This document shows positions 30,606 to 41,616 of a stretch of DNA of 64,000 nucleotides, piece by piece. How positions within the stretch are numbered: the first letter of the stretch is position 1; every line of letters starts with the position of its first letter. The notes under the pieces are model-generated. The model had not been told where the DNA came from. It saw only the letters and a list, made by a program, of their open reading frames with translations, and made no database searches. The DNA lies in contig CM045735.1 of NCBI GenBank assembly GCA_024760905.1, positions 30,290,249 to 30,354,248 of the forward strand. The letters run 5' to 3'. A program made the position numbers and the translations under genes. The stretch is from Plotosus lineatus. Taxonomy: Eukaryota > Chordata > Actinopteri > Siluriformes > Plotosidae.

Positions 30606-30938
30606 TTCTGTACCTGCTTAATCCTAATTAGGGTCACGGGGAGGCTGGCACCCATCCCAGCTGACTCCGAGCTATTGCAGAGTACACCCTGGACAGCTTG
30701 CCAGGCCATCGCAGGGCAGAAACACACTGATGGCTTTGCAGCTACTCTTGTCGAAAGTCAGCAATGGTTCTTTTACATGCCTCTCCCCATAGACAGTGGG
30801 AGACATGGCCGGCCTTTGATGACCCAGTCAGCTGCACTTGGGGGGACAGTGACAACCCGTGAAGAGTGGGGCTTGAACCCCCAACCTTATGAGCAGTGAT
30901 CCAGCATCTTTTACCACCAGGCCACCACTGCCCACGAA
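30606..30938 (-). mobile_element. tRNA-head SINE with L2-like tail (type 2), inverted
   Basis: Reverse complement of the SINE at 52488-52828: tail side CTTAATCCTAATTAGGG at the left, tRNA-like head (ACCACCAGGCCACCACTGCC) at the right. GTAGTTCA on both sides (about 30597-30604 and 30941-30948) is a possible target duplication. Confidence 0.78.
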
Positions 30939-31309
30939 AGGTAGTTCAAGTTTCCAATCAGGAAACTGATCTGGACAAAACCCAAACTTCTCCTCCATCA
31001 TTACTTCATCTGTATTCTGTCTTCACTCCTATACTGAGCATTCAATGTTACTTTGATTGACTACACAGAGTACAAACAAAGGATGGATGATATGATATGC
31101 ATCAGTCATTCTTTCATTTTCCAAGAAGCTTATTCTTAATTAGGGTCCCATGTGTGAAGTGTGGTCGAATATTTGGTTTGCTTAGAAGGAAATTTACAAA
31201 TACCAGATTATGAAGGATAAATTTACTGCTGGTCCTTGTCCATGTTTTAGGTTGCACTGTACACCATGGATAACTGCTGGAGTCATGTGATTAGTCAAAA
31301 TTTACACGA

Positions 31310-31495
31310 GATTAGCAGTGGTGGCTCAATGGAAAAGGCAACCCATCGCCTAATCTAAAGGTTAGCGGTTCAATCCTCATGCTCACCACTGTTGGGCCCT
31401 TGAGCAAGGCCCTTAATCCTGAATTGCTCAGTTGTATAAAAAATGATAATTGTGAGTCGCCCTGGATAAGAGTGTCTGCCAAATGCTTTAAAAAC
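31310..31495 (+). mobile_element. Short tRNA-like SINE
   Basis: It has a tRNA-like head (AGCAGTGGTGGCTCAATGG ... GGTTCAATCCTC) and ends GAGTCGCCCTGGATAAGAGTGTCTGCCAAATG, a 3' module shared by many fish SINEs. Confidence 0.7.
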
Positions 31496-31499
31496 GTAA

Positions 31500-32375
31500 C
31501 TTTCTGAAGCAGCGGCTCTGGTGATTGCAGGTTCATATTCACACTACTTTGTTATCCTTATCAATTTTGTACTAAATACTGCTACAGGAAGTTTTGTACA
31601 GCAAATGTTCCACAGGAAAATATTTCCAAGGTGTACAAATTCTTGCCACACCTCTCTGAAGGAATTTCACTAAACTTAGTGAGGACACAACCCCACATGA
31701 GTCACAGAGCTGATTCAGCTTAAGACTCTCAAGGTCAAAGGTGAAGGTCAGAGCAGGGCCACACATTCTGAGATTGTTATTTCTCAGAATAAAATTGAAA
31801 TTGCTTGAAATCTTAAAAAAAACAAAAAAACAAGAAAGTGGCAAAGACCCATAGATACAATGACATACAGATCATGAACCAGATATACTTGTGGACTTTC
31901 AAATGACACATTTAACAATGATCTTGAAAGGCCACTCCCTTACCATCTTGTAAGTCCATCCAATTATTGATATTTTTTGCTAATTTGGTCACAACCATGA
32001 ACTAGAAAACCAATAAGAGGAGCATATTGTAAATAATATCATTACCCATGCCAGGCCGACTTCCTACATTACCACGCTAGTGTTGTGGAGCTACCTTGCA
32101 CTATGTCCTTCTAGTTTACTTAAAGAGAAAGAAAGTTGAGCTAATTCTGTATATAATTACTTTAAAAGTCACCAGGATGAGAAAATCTGCCCTTTACCTT
32201 CAACATTTTTTAAGATACAAATTTTTGTCTAAATAAAGACAGAGAATGAGAATTAAAAGGAGAGAGATAGCGAAAAAACAAGAAACTTTTATAAGTCAAA
32301 CTATATATTAAAAGTATAGTCATTATTTTAAAATAATAAGAATCATCGTCATCATCATCATCATCACCATCATAT
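31500..32375. other. No gene seen; (ATC)n microsatellite at the end
   Basis: AT-rich intronic-type DNA of the torsin pseudogene. An (ATC)n repeat lies at about 32341-32373. Nothing else recognised. Confidence 0.5.
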
Positions 32376-32379
32376 TCAT

Positions 32380-32830
32380 GGTGTGAAGGAAGATTTAATC
32401 CTGGAAGTGTGGAAGGTGGGGTGGATGTAGCAGAGGGCTTGGGGATACTTGAGGCGCACAGCAACAGAACCCACAACCTTCATGATGGGGTATGGAACAT
32501 GAAACAGGAATCAATTTCAAGGAGTCCACCTTGATGGGCAGACCCAGGGGTGAGAACCTAACACACTGACCCTCATGATATTGAGGTGTCCTTGAACGAT
32601 GTTGAGCCACCTGGCACTTCTTCCTGGCAGAAGCATGTCATAGAGCCGTCCTCTCCCGGATATGGCAACCACGATGGACAAAGGCGCAAGCAGATGGTAC
32701 ACCGACATCCTCCTCTAGAGCAGGAAACCAGAGGTGCTGGTATCTAAGAGTAGCACGTACACTTTGGTGCTCAAAATGAACTAAATTCAGCTGAGCGGCC
32801 AGCTGTGATACCACCTGTTTCTTCATCTGC
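32380..32830 (-). pseudogene. Ty3/gypsy pol remnant (integrase C-terminus)
   Basis: Read on the minus strand in changing frames it gives ALEEDVGVPSA, then AQHRSRTPQYHEGQCVRFS with LGLPIKVDSLKL, followed in a shifted frame by [18 protein letters not shown] and a [14 protein letters not shown] end. These are the ordered landmarks between the integrase core and chromodomain region of vertebrate Ty3/gypsy elements. Only about 150 codons remain and several frameshifts are present. Confidence 0.6.
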
Positions 32831-32834
32831 GTCC

Positions 32835-33390
32835 AATAGAATATTTTCAGTGTTTGTTGTAATGTCTTCAGTTGTAGCAGTCATCACAAATTCAACTATG
32901 GGTTCTGGGACTGTTGGAGGCACATGAGTCAAGCATAATTTCAGGTTCAGGGGTAGTTTCAGACTGTTTCGAAAAGGAGTTCTGTCTTGCACTCAGGGAC
33001 AATTACAGATTCTACTTTAGTTTTTAGTTTGGACTTTGCTTCAAGTAAGAGTTCTGACTTGGGTTTATGGCTGAATTCAGTCTCTGGTTTAGTCCTTCAA
33101 GTCTAATTGACGTCTTTTCAGGCTTGCGTGTTGGTAATTCCTTTTGAAGCTGGTTCAGGTGCTGCCTTTTCTTTTGAAACCAATTTGGATTCAGGTTCAA
33201 GATCTTTCTTAATGTCAGATACATATCTGGGAATGTTTTCAGACTTGGGCTTGGATGCAAGTTGAGATGGTTTTTCCAACAGGAGCACTGCAGAGGATTC
33301 ACCCCGAGTTCAGGCAAGAGTTCTGGCACAGCTTCACTGTTGGGTTCAGGCAGGAGATCAGGCTCTGGTTCAAATGGACCAATCATGCCA
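32835..33390 (-). pseudogene. Unknown Glu/Pro/Lys-rich decayed coding stretch
   Basis: The minus strand reads as charged, proline-spaced sequence in all pieces: FEPEPDLLPEPNSEAVPELL, SKPKSENIPRYVSDIKKDLE, PESKLVSKEKAAPEPASK, KPETEFSHKPKSELLLEAK, PEPIVEFVMTATTED. The pieces lie in different frames, so this seems an old ORF broken by several indels. It has a PEVK-like, low-complexity character. I do not recognise a family. It could belong to the gypsy element beside it or to a lost host exon. Confidence 0.35.
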
Positions 33391-34689
33391 GCTGTAATAA
33401 TATACAGTATTATGATAATTTCACACCGATTTGCTGATTTTTAGTTAAAAAGTACATATTGCATTGTCAAATTGTCAAACTCTGGCCCTCTCTCCCTGGA
33501 GTTTTTCATCCTTGACATGTTAATCAGATGTCTTTTTTTTTATCATGTAGTTTACATACATGAGGTGAGTACGTAACAGTACATACAGTATATTCCATCA
33601 GGTGTCTGGTGTATTTGGAGACAATTTTAACATATGTGCTGTTCATCATTATGTTCACTAATAGTGTTTTGTTGCATAATTAATTTGTTTGAAATTCTTA
33701 AAGTGGATCTGCAGAGAAAGCTGTTTGGTCAGCATGCAGCATCTCATGTCATCCTGAAAGCTGTGACAGGCTTCAGGACCAACAAAGACCTGGAGAGGCC
33801 GCTTGTCCTCTCACTGCACGATTGGACCACTACTGGCAAAAGCCTTTCCAGTCAGCTAACCGCTGAAAACATTTACCAACATGGACTGGAAAGTGGATTT
33901 GTTCACATGTTCACTGCCACTGTGCACTTCCCTCATGAAGAGAAGCTGGAATTATACAAGGTAGTCCACAGAATAAACCATTATACCAGACAATCAAAGC
34001 TTAAATCTACTACTGTGCAAATTTTTTCTTGGCCCAATCTCTAAAATAGGCTTTCAATTGATTTTTGGATTTGCCAGTATATTAGATAAATGTACATAGT
34101 GTCTAAATGGCGTCTTTGTTATTGAATAAAGTAAGAATGGTAAGACCATCCAACCGGGGAATGTTATGTACAAGACAGGTCGTGAATGATTTGTAATCTC
34201 TCATCCTCTGCTGAAATAATTACGTTGCTTATATGTACTAAATATACACAGCGGGGATTAATTTCAGAGATGACAGCAGACACTGAAGCATTTTGGTGAT
34301 AACATGTGCCATGTGAGAATTCCAGAACTTGTGCACAACACTTTTCCATGATATACTTGAACAAAAGAGACACACGTGCATGAATGCTGTTCATAAATCT
34401 TTTTTTTTTCGTAGCACTAAACAATAATATTCCCTAAGATGGTTAGGATGGAACATTATCCGCTCTAAATGGATCATGGGTTTCCTGACAGAGAGTCAGA
34501 AAGAAAGGAGGTGGACCAGCTAATTATTTGGTGCAGAGACAATAATCTGTTTCTCAGTGTTAAAAAAATTATGAAAAGAAAATAGCTGACTTCAGACCAA
34601 CCCACCCCAAAACAGCCCACTCAGTAATAATGGCATTGCCATGGGAATTGTAATTACTGTATAATTTAATTTTTCCTCGTTGTATAATT

Positions 34690-35060
34690 GAGGATCTCAT
34701 CTAGACCCACAACACCACTTCCCAGGAGAGAATACACTTCTTCATTCCTGAGATGGGTATGCCTCTGCCCTTTCCTCCTTACTGCAGTCCACAGGGACAC
34801 CATCAAAAGCATGCTGACCCGTTGTATCACTGTCTGGTATGGAAAATGCAGGAGTCTGCATCTGCACAAAGTGGTATGAGGCTGACGGAGAGCATCACTC
34901 GGGAACCCCTCACTTCCTTCTTTGTAAGATTTTTCTGCATACACAGCATCCATAAGGCCTGTAGAATTGAATATGATTTCTCCCAGCCTTCCAGTTGGCT
35001 GTTCACAATGTTGACATATTGCAGCAAGAGAACCAGTTCTAGTGATCTGTAGAACAGCTT
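34690..35060 (+). mobile_element. LINE RT C-terminal remnant (Rex1/L2-like)
   Basis: It encodes VHRDTIKSMLTRCITVWYGKC, matching the ITVWYGN-type motif after the RT of L2/Rex1-like LINEs, and later a CRIEYDFSQPSSWLF-like piece followed by SKRTSS. Short and frameshifted. Confidence 0.5.
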
Positions 35061-35560
35061 AGGCTTAGGCTGCACATTCACTCCACTCCTTTATTCCTGT
35101 ATCTACTTTACCACTTTCAATTCAACTGCGCGCACGTGTGTGTGTGTGTGCATGGTCCCAACTGCAGCAGTGGATAAAAGGTAATGTGTCTACCCTCACT
35201 CCATGTTCATATTTGACGAGATGGATCAGATGCACCCCGGCTTGATTGGCGGCATCAGACTCTGCTTAGATTTTCACAGAACTCTTGATTTCGTCTCCTA
35301 CCGCAAGTCCATCTTTATCTTTCTAAGGTTTCTTACATCTCAGATGCAATGAACTAATAATGATATACATTTTTTTTCAATAGCATACACTAATGAATAA
35401 ATATTAACCTTTAGCTAAAGGCTAAACGTTTACTCGGGGTTACTAGATAATACCATATTCAGTGATATCTCACTTAACATTCCCAAATAATTTACACAAG
35501 ATATTCTATTTACTTTCATCTTTCTGAACCACTTTATCTGTTATTATAGTCATGGGGAGG

Positions 35561-35570
<10 letters not shown>

Positions 35571-35601
<31 letters not shown>
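35571..35601 (+). repeat. (CA)n microsatellite
   Basis: About 15 CA units in the torsin pseudogene intron. Confidence 0.9.
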
Positions 35602-35603
<2 letters not shown>

Positions 35604-35609
35604 GTCCTG

Positions 35610-36330
35610 GAATTTCAAATGTATATGAAAAGTCCTGGAAATCAGAAAACCCCCTTGAAAACTCCTTGATTTTCAGAATCACACTCCTTGAAATAAATAT
35701 TTGTCCTTGAAATAATATTTACTGAAGATTTTTAAAAATTTAATTAGTACGAAAAATACACTCGAGTTGAATGTGTCTGCAAAGATTTGTATGTAAACAC
35801 ACACAATTCAAATCACGAGGAATTACACGTGAACTTCACCCAAAACTGCCGACAGTCTGTATAATAAAGCAGAGGAAACAGGGATAATGAAATTCACCAC
35901 TGGAGCAAATGCTTTGAAAAGAATAGCAAAGGAAAAAAAAAAACAGCTCATCAGGCTGTTTTGGACGATGAACTTTGCAAAAAAACTCCAAGAATTAAAA
36001 CTAGATGACCAAAACAATACCATTTGGATCTTCATATATCCAGTATCAATTGTATCTTAAATTAGATATAACAGAATTAAATAACTGAAATAAAAGTATG
36101 GCTTATTATCATTCGTGCAAGTTTTCCGACATGTCCCGGTTTTTCAGGACTGAATTTAATCATTTTTCCAAATCGTGGAAATCCATCGAGATGTCTTATT
36201 ATTATTTTTGGGTAGGGGCAATCATAGGGCTTAAATAATAATTAAAAACACACTAAAAAACTTCGGGGGGAAGAGACGACCCATCATCTGTAACCAATCA
36301 GCAACAGGGAGAAACAAAAGCTCTCAGCCA
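35610..36330. other. Unassigned repetitive sequence
   Basis: It contains repeated short words such as AAAGTCCTGGAA and TCCTTGAAA (35603-35720), like the ends of some fish DNA transposons, plus a plus-strand stretch with weak coding character (ENSKGKKKTAHQAVLDDELC-like). No family assigned. Confidence 0.3.
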
Positions 36331-36334
36331 TTGG

Positions 36335-37205
36335 CTAAATTTGAATTATGAAAGTATTCACCAAAACCATTTCCATCCTTTTTGCAAAATCTATCAACAT
36401 CTGTCCTTCTGTGTTCCTGTCCTGGATACTAAACCTGCCTATCACTTCCTCGTCCCCTCTGTTGCCTGCACCATGTCCATTGAAATCTGCACCAATGACC
36501 AATCTTTTACCTCTGGGGTTACTCTGCATCACTTCATCTAACTCACTCCAGAATCTCTTCTTCTCTTCTCGCTCACATCCTGCCTGTGGGGCATAAGCAC
36601 TAACAACATTGAACATCACACCTTCAATTTATACCTTGAGACTCATCACTCTGTCTGACACTCTTCACTTCTAGAACATTCCTGACAAACTCCTCCTTTA
36701 AGATGACTCCTACTCCATTTCTCTTCCCATCCACACCATGATAAAACAGCTTAAACCTGCTCCAAAGCTTCTAGCCTTGTTACCTTTCCACCTGGTCTCC
36801 TGGACACAGTATGTCCACCTTCCTCCTCTGCATCATGTCAGCCAGCTCTCTCCCTTTTCCTGGTCATAGTTCCAACATTCAAAGTCCCTACTTTCAGTCC
36901 TAGACTCATACCTTTCCTCTTCTCTCTCTGCTTACGGACACGCCTTCCACCTCTCCTTCTTCAACTTCTTTGACCAACAGTAGTCCAATTTCCACCAGCA
37001 CCCTGTTGGATAACAGCACTGATGGCGGTCGTTGTTCACCCGGGCCTCGACCAATCCGGTATGAATTTCTTAGTTTTGACTCGCATATTTTATTTGGCAT
37101 TGGTTTTATGCAGGATGCCCTGCCTGACGCAACCCTCTGCATTTATCCGGGCTTGGGACCGGTGGGAGGGTACACTGGCTTGTGCTCCCCCTCACGGCTG
37201 TATTG
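36335..37205 (-). mobile_element. RTE-like LINE (family A), 5'-end-only copy
   Basis: On the minus strand it keeps the 5' end (GGATGCCCTGCCTGACGCAACC on its complement, about 37112-37133) and the endonuclease (FNVVSAYAPQAGCE, VIGADFNGH, MLIDFAKRM). It stops near 36340 before the RT and 3' end. LINE copies usually lose the 5' end, so this is the reverse of the usual pattern. Confidence 0.8.
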
Positions 37206-37257
37206 CATTAACAAATTATAGAACATAAATGATAAAATTAACTGTTAACATGGCTTA

Positions 37258-37462
37258 CTTATCCGAAGCCTGGGGGTTCAAACCCTGCTATCACTGAGTT
37301 GTCACTGTCACCTCCCAGCTTATATTGCCCTTAGTGTGTTTCGAACCTGTCATGGCCAGATGAACTGTTCAGGGTGTATAGTGACAGCTGAGATAAGCGC
37401 CAGCCTCTCTCGACTCTAATTAGGATGAAGCAGTCCATAAAATCAATGAATAAATGAATGTT
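37258..37462 (+). mobile_element. SINE fragment with L2-like tail
   Basis: B-box-like GGGGGTTCAAACCCTGC near the start, GAACTGTTCAGGGTGTATAG in the body and AATTAGGATGAAGCAG...AATGAATAAATGAATG at the end. Decayed relative of the type 2 SINE. Confidence 0.65.
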
Positions 37463-37659
37463 CACATGTGCATATGCATAAGAATTAGGTTCCATATCCC
37501 ATTTATGTGTTTTTATTCCACAGTAATGCTGGAGGGGAAAACATTATGCGTGTGGTGTTAGATTTATGGAAAGCAGGAAGGAATTGAGGAAAGATTCAGC
37601 TGAGAGATTTAGAGACGACCCTGACCATGTCTGTATTAACCAACAAGAAAAATAAGTAG

Positions 37660-38340
37660 AGCAGGATTTCATCCAATCTTTACGTCTGAGGAGCTGAAAC
37701 ATTTGGAGACGGGGCCGGCTGAGTGTATTTACTAATCAGGAAACAAGTAAACAGAACAGAATTTCTGAGTTGAGTTCTCTTGTCACCATCAGTCCAGAAT
37801 GTGTTCAGTAGCCACCAATGTTCAGTTCAATTCAATTTACTTTTACTCGTATGCCAAACTGCTGAATCCTACTTTTTTCAATGAGAGGCTGGAGTTTATC
37901 TCAGCCAACATTTGGCCAAGACAGGGTGCACCCAGAGCAGCCTGCCAAACCACCTCAGGCAATTCAACTCTGCTCAATTTGATTTGAACAGAATAAGATA
38001 AAATGGAAAACTTGTCCAAGCCATGAAAACAAGACTTTAATTTCAGAAAGATTTTCATTTGCTCCAGTGAAACATAATACTAAGTTAATACTAGGTAGTT
38101 CACAATAGCTGCAAACTGAACACTTTGCTATAGTTTCATTTTAATAAAAGGGCAGTAAGCCTATGCTGTAATACAGGTATGATTGTATTATGCTTGAAAT
38201 GTCTATCATTTGATCGAATATCCCAGAGGTGCGCAACAAAACCGGCTTGAAAAAAAAAAAAAAAAAATTTAATATTGTAGTAATAAAACCTTTATTGTGA
38301 GGATGAGTTACCAAAAATCCAGAGGACAAGTTGTCCATAG
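37660..38340. other. Intergenic DNA with a decayed SINE tail
   Basis: About 37855-37965 reads as a minus-strand SINE tail (AATCCTAC...GGAGTTTATCTCAGCCAA...). An A run lies at 38251-38267. Nothing else recognised. Confidence 0.4.
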
Positions 38341-38342
38341 TA

Positions 38343-38777
38343 CAGTTTTACCTCACCTTATGAAAGTCTCACCAAACAAAAAAAATTCAGGTTACGAAAA
38401 GCATTTTCCTAAATTTTTTTGTCTCAGGATACGAAACAAGTTCACGTTACGAAAACGCCATCTTAAAAATTCAAACGCGCCATTCAAACATTCAAACAAT
38501 GCAAGAGCTGCTCTCCCAAACATCCCGCCTCACTGGCCTCCCATTGGCTAATAACTGAGCTGTCATTCATGTTGCCTTCACTCAAGCGCCATCTTGGACA
38601 GGTCCACCTGACGCCATCTTGGACAGGGATCCCATTGCCTCGGAGTGACGTATCTACCTCCCATTGCCTATTATAGAGCTGAATCCACCATGATGCTTTA
38701 TTTCTTGACTCAGGCTTTTAACCTTCAATAAACATTTCTAAGATAACTCTGCTAAGAAGACATGGTCAACACGTGCG

Positions 38778-38816
<39 letters not shown>

Positions 38817-39122
38817 GGGCACACATGCGCGCGCACACACACACGCACACACACGCGCGCGTGATTTCCGGTGCGAGTGAGGAGAAGAAACGGGCTCGAG
38901 TGAGATCACAAAGGAATATGGCCAAACCCGTCTACCATCGGTACAATATTGAATCAGAAGGAGGTCTTGAAAGGTAGGCATTTATAATTTTAAAGGGTTT
39001 AGGGGGTAGTATTGGGAGCCTCGGAACAAATCACGCATTTTACATGTAAAATGCGGTTCAACTTACGAGGTTACAAAAAAAGCTCTGGAACGGATTAATT
39101 TCATAAGGTGAGATACCCACTG
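38343..39122. mobile_element. Non-autonomous Tigger/pogo-like DNA element
   Basis: The ends are inverted: CAGTTTTACCTCACCTTATG on the left, and the complement of CATAAGGTGAGATACCCACTG on the right. Both are flanked by TA. The length of 780 bp matches the Tigger-like element at 54428-55210. Subterminal sequence has repeated TTACGAAA-type words. The interior carries a (CA)n/(CG)n microsatellite (38773-38862) and no transposase. Confidence 0.65.
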
Positions 39123-39124
39123 TA

Positions 39125-39830
39125 TGCAGTTCTGAAGACCAAATGATGAACAGTTATCTGTCCACTCACCACCACATAGCATAAGAGTCAGTCCATCAAG
39201 ACAAGATTAAGATTAGTTGTACATCTGCACTTAAAACAGAAAGGATACAGTACTCTTAAGGATACAATTTTTCACATTTTGGGAAGAAAAGACATGATTT
39301 AAGAAAGGAATAGAGGTCGTCATCTAGGACCAACCAGAATGCCTGTCCTTATACAGATATGGTGGCTTCCAACACCAACTTTCAGCCATCTGTAACGCAG
39401 TCTTGAGTTCCTTTTCCAGTTTAACCCAATTTACATTTACTTATTGAGAGCAAATTAGAACTTTATCTCCTTATATAAACATAGTAGAGATTTAAGAGCC
39501 TTGCTCAAAGGACCCAACACTGACAGTTTGGAAATAATGAAACTTGAGCCCCAATCTTCTGATCCTTAACCACTAAGCCACCACTGCCAAATTATATGTC
39601 GACAAGAACAGCTTCCATGGTGGCAGAGAGCGACAGCAATTTGCATACAAGTCACACCAATGAGTCGCATGTTGGCAGGATGTGTTCATGACTCAAGTCT
39701 GCCTTCAAGGTTTCAACCTTACTAGAGGTGTAATAGCTTGAATCCACCTGTCCTTGAAACAAGAACTCAAATTTATCATGATCTGGAACCTATATAAATG
39801 TGTCACTCAACAGTACTTACAGGAAGGTTT
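39125..39830. other. Intergenic DNA with a SINE fragment
   Basis: About 39460-39592 is a minus-strand tRNA-like SINE piece (GAGCCTTGCTCAAAGGACCC ... CTTAACCACTAAGCCACCAC). The rest is not recognised. Confidence 0.45.
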
Positions 39831-39834
39831 CTGT

Positions 39835-39840
39835 TTTATT
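39835..39840 (-). terminator. NSA2 candidate polyadenylation signal
   Basis: AATAAA on the minus strand about 375 bp beyond the NSA2 stop codon. Confidence 0.45.
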
Positions 39841-40215
39841 TGACTGACAAATTGAACTTCAGATTTCTACAATGTCAGATCACAATTTTTCACAGATACT
39901 GGAATTCCATAAATGTAAAAATATTAATTTGGAAAAATCTTTAATATTAGCCACATGTTCCACTTCAGGTTTCTCTCAAATCACTGCTGAAGTTGAAGGT
40001 ATCATGTTGAATCGGGGAAAAAAAATCACTTTAGTGATTTAATCGGTTAGAAATTGCAGCCCAGGCTCTTGTTAGCCAGGGCACAGCAGTCAGGCTATAA
40101 CCTTTACCAAGAGTCAGAACCTGATATTTCAATCTCCTACACTTGGAGAAAATGCTGATAATCCAAAGTCTTTAAGGTCCGAAGCTGCACTTTTAGGCAC
40201 AGTTCATTAATTCCA

Positions 40216-41557
40216 TTACACTAACAGCACAGCATTAATACAGCCATCATTTTCTGGGTTATTGGTCACCTGTGCATATTTACCTGCAAAAGAAACAATG
40301 AGTAATATTACAAACGCATGAATACGATATTCTTACACATCATGAAGCTTAAAGCTACAAAAATATATTAGGGTATCAGATAATAAATATATTAGTTGTT
40401 TTAATGATTCGAGACACATAACATAAATATCCCCATGAAATGTTTTTTTCAGTCAACCCATAAAATTTAAAAGTTTCTAATCCACACAGAGCTGTTTTCT
40501 ATGCAGAGCAAACACAGCAGCACAGTCACACACAACCCCCCCTCAACTCTTTATGAATTACAGTCACTATGTTAATAGGGAAAGAGACCAACAGAAAATG
40601 ATATACAGTGATCCATATACAGTGATCCCTCGCTACTTTGTGCTTCAGTTTCTGCGCCTTCAGTGCATCTTGGGTTTTTCAAAAAAACAAAAACAACAAA
40701 AAAAAACAAACAAAAAAACCCAATCAGGAAATTAAGGAAAAGGTTCAGGTAAATGCTGCAAAACAAGGCCAATTATCCAAGTTCCATCAACAAGGTGTGT
40801 AATTATTAGCCCAGAGAGCCCAAGTTCGAATTTGGATTAATGCCACAGCCGTCTGTGGCCATGAGTCCATGGGAGCTAATGGCAGAGCTCTCATGGGAGG
40901 GAGGGATGGCATGTGCTCACTTGAAATTCTTTTAAGGAGACGGATAGTGCTTTCCCTTAGAGTGTTTTCAACCACCTCCAAATATGCCTGCATCACAGTT
41001 CAGAAAAAAGCGGACAGCTAGCAATGTGTGTCATGGAGGGGGCATTTGTATGCTTTCACCCCTCCCTGGTCAGTGATGGTTGTGTAATAAGGAAGGCAAT
41101 GCTTTCTGGGAAAGAATTGGACATGACTAAAATCTAGCCTAAAACCTGACTGTGTGCAAAATCGTAAAGCGACAGCTGAAGTTTTATACATTTTAATAGG
41201 TAGATATTTAAAAACTGAATCTCAGAACAATGACATCATCCAGGCCCAAATTAGCATGCATATCTTGTTATGGCTTCAAATATCAATTATTTTTGTATTT
41301 TGGGGTTTGTGCTTAAATATATTAATCCTGGTTCATATATTAGATTCTCATTACAGGTATTGGTTTTAATCTAAACCTTTTAATCCCTCCAACACATATC
41401 TGTCAATAAATGGCACAAATATATCAAAATCCTATACTTCACCTTTTAACTTTAGCCTCAATGGCATCATTCTAAGAATCAGTTTTTAAATAAATGCCCA
41501 CAAAATAAAATCTTTGAAATAGTAGCTATTAGTCTCGGATTTTGCATACGGAAAGAA

Positions 41558-41616
<59 letters not shown>

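Larger units (their letters stand above)
30382..37651 (+). pseudogene. Torsin-1 duplicate, decayed
   Basis: Four exon-like blocks match the torsin gene to the left: exon 1 (30382-30570, VSVQAWGPITLDTVEVGMAV), exon 2 (about 33695-33960, [18 protein letters not shown]), exon 3 (about 35156-35327) and exon 4 (37524-37651). Walker A is altered (DWTTTGKS instead of GWTGTGKN). Exon 1 has lost its GT donor, exon 3 lacks its AG acceptor and has a net 4-bp deletion before Walker B, and exon 4 has a stop after WKAGRN and lost its donor. No exon 5 was found. Exon 1 is closer to exon 1b than to 1a. Exon 2 stays open and retains a good donor. Clearly non-functional as a torsin. Confidence 0.9.

Noticed and set aside
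33700..33960. A functional second torsin gene
   Set aside because: Exon 2 is open, but the other exons have lost splice sites and frame, and Walker A is altered.
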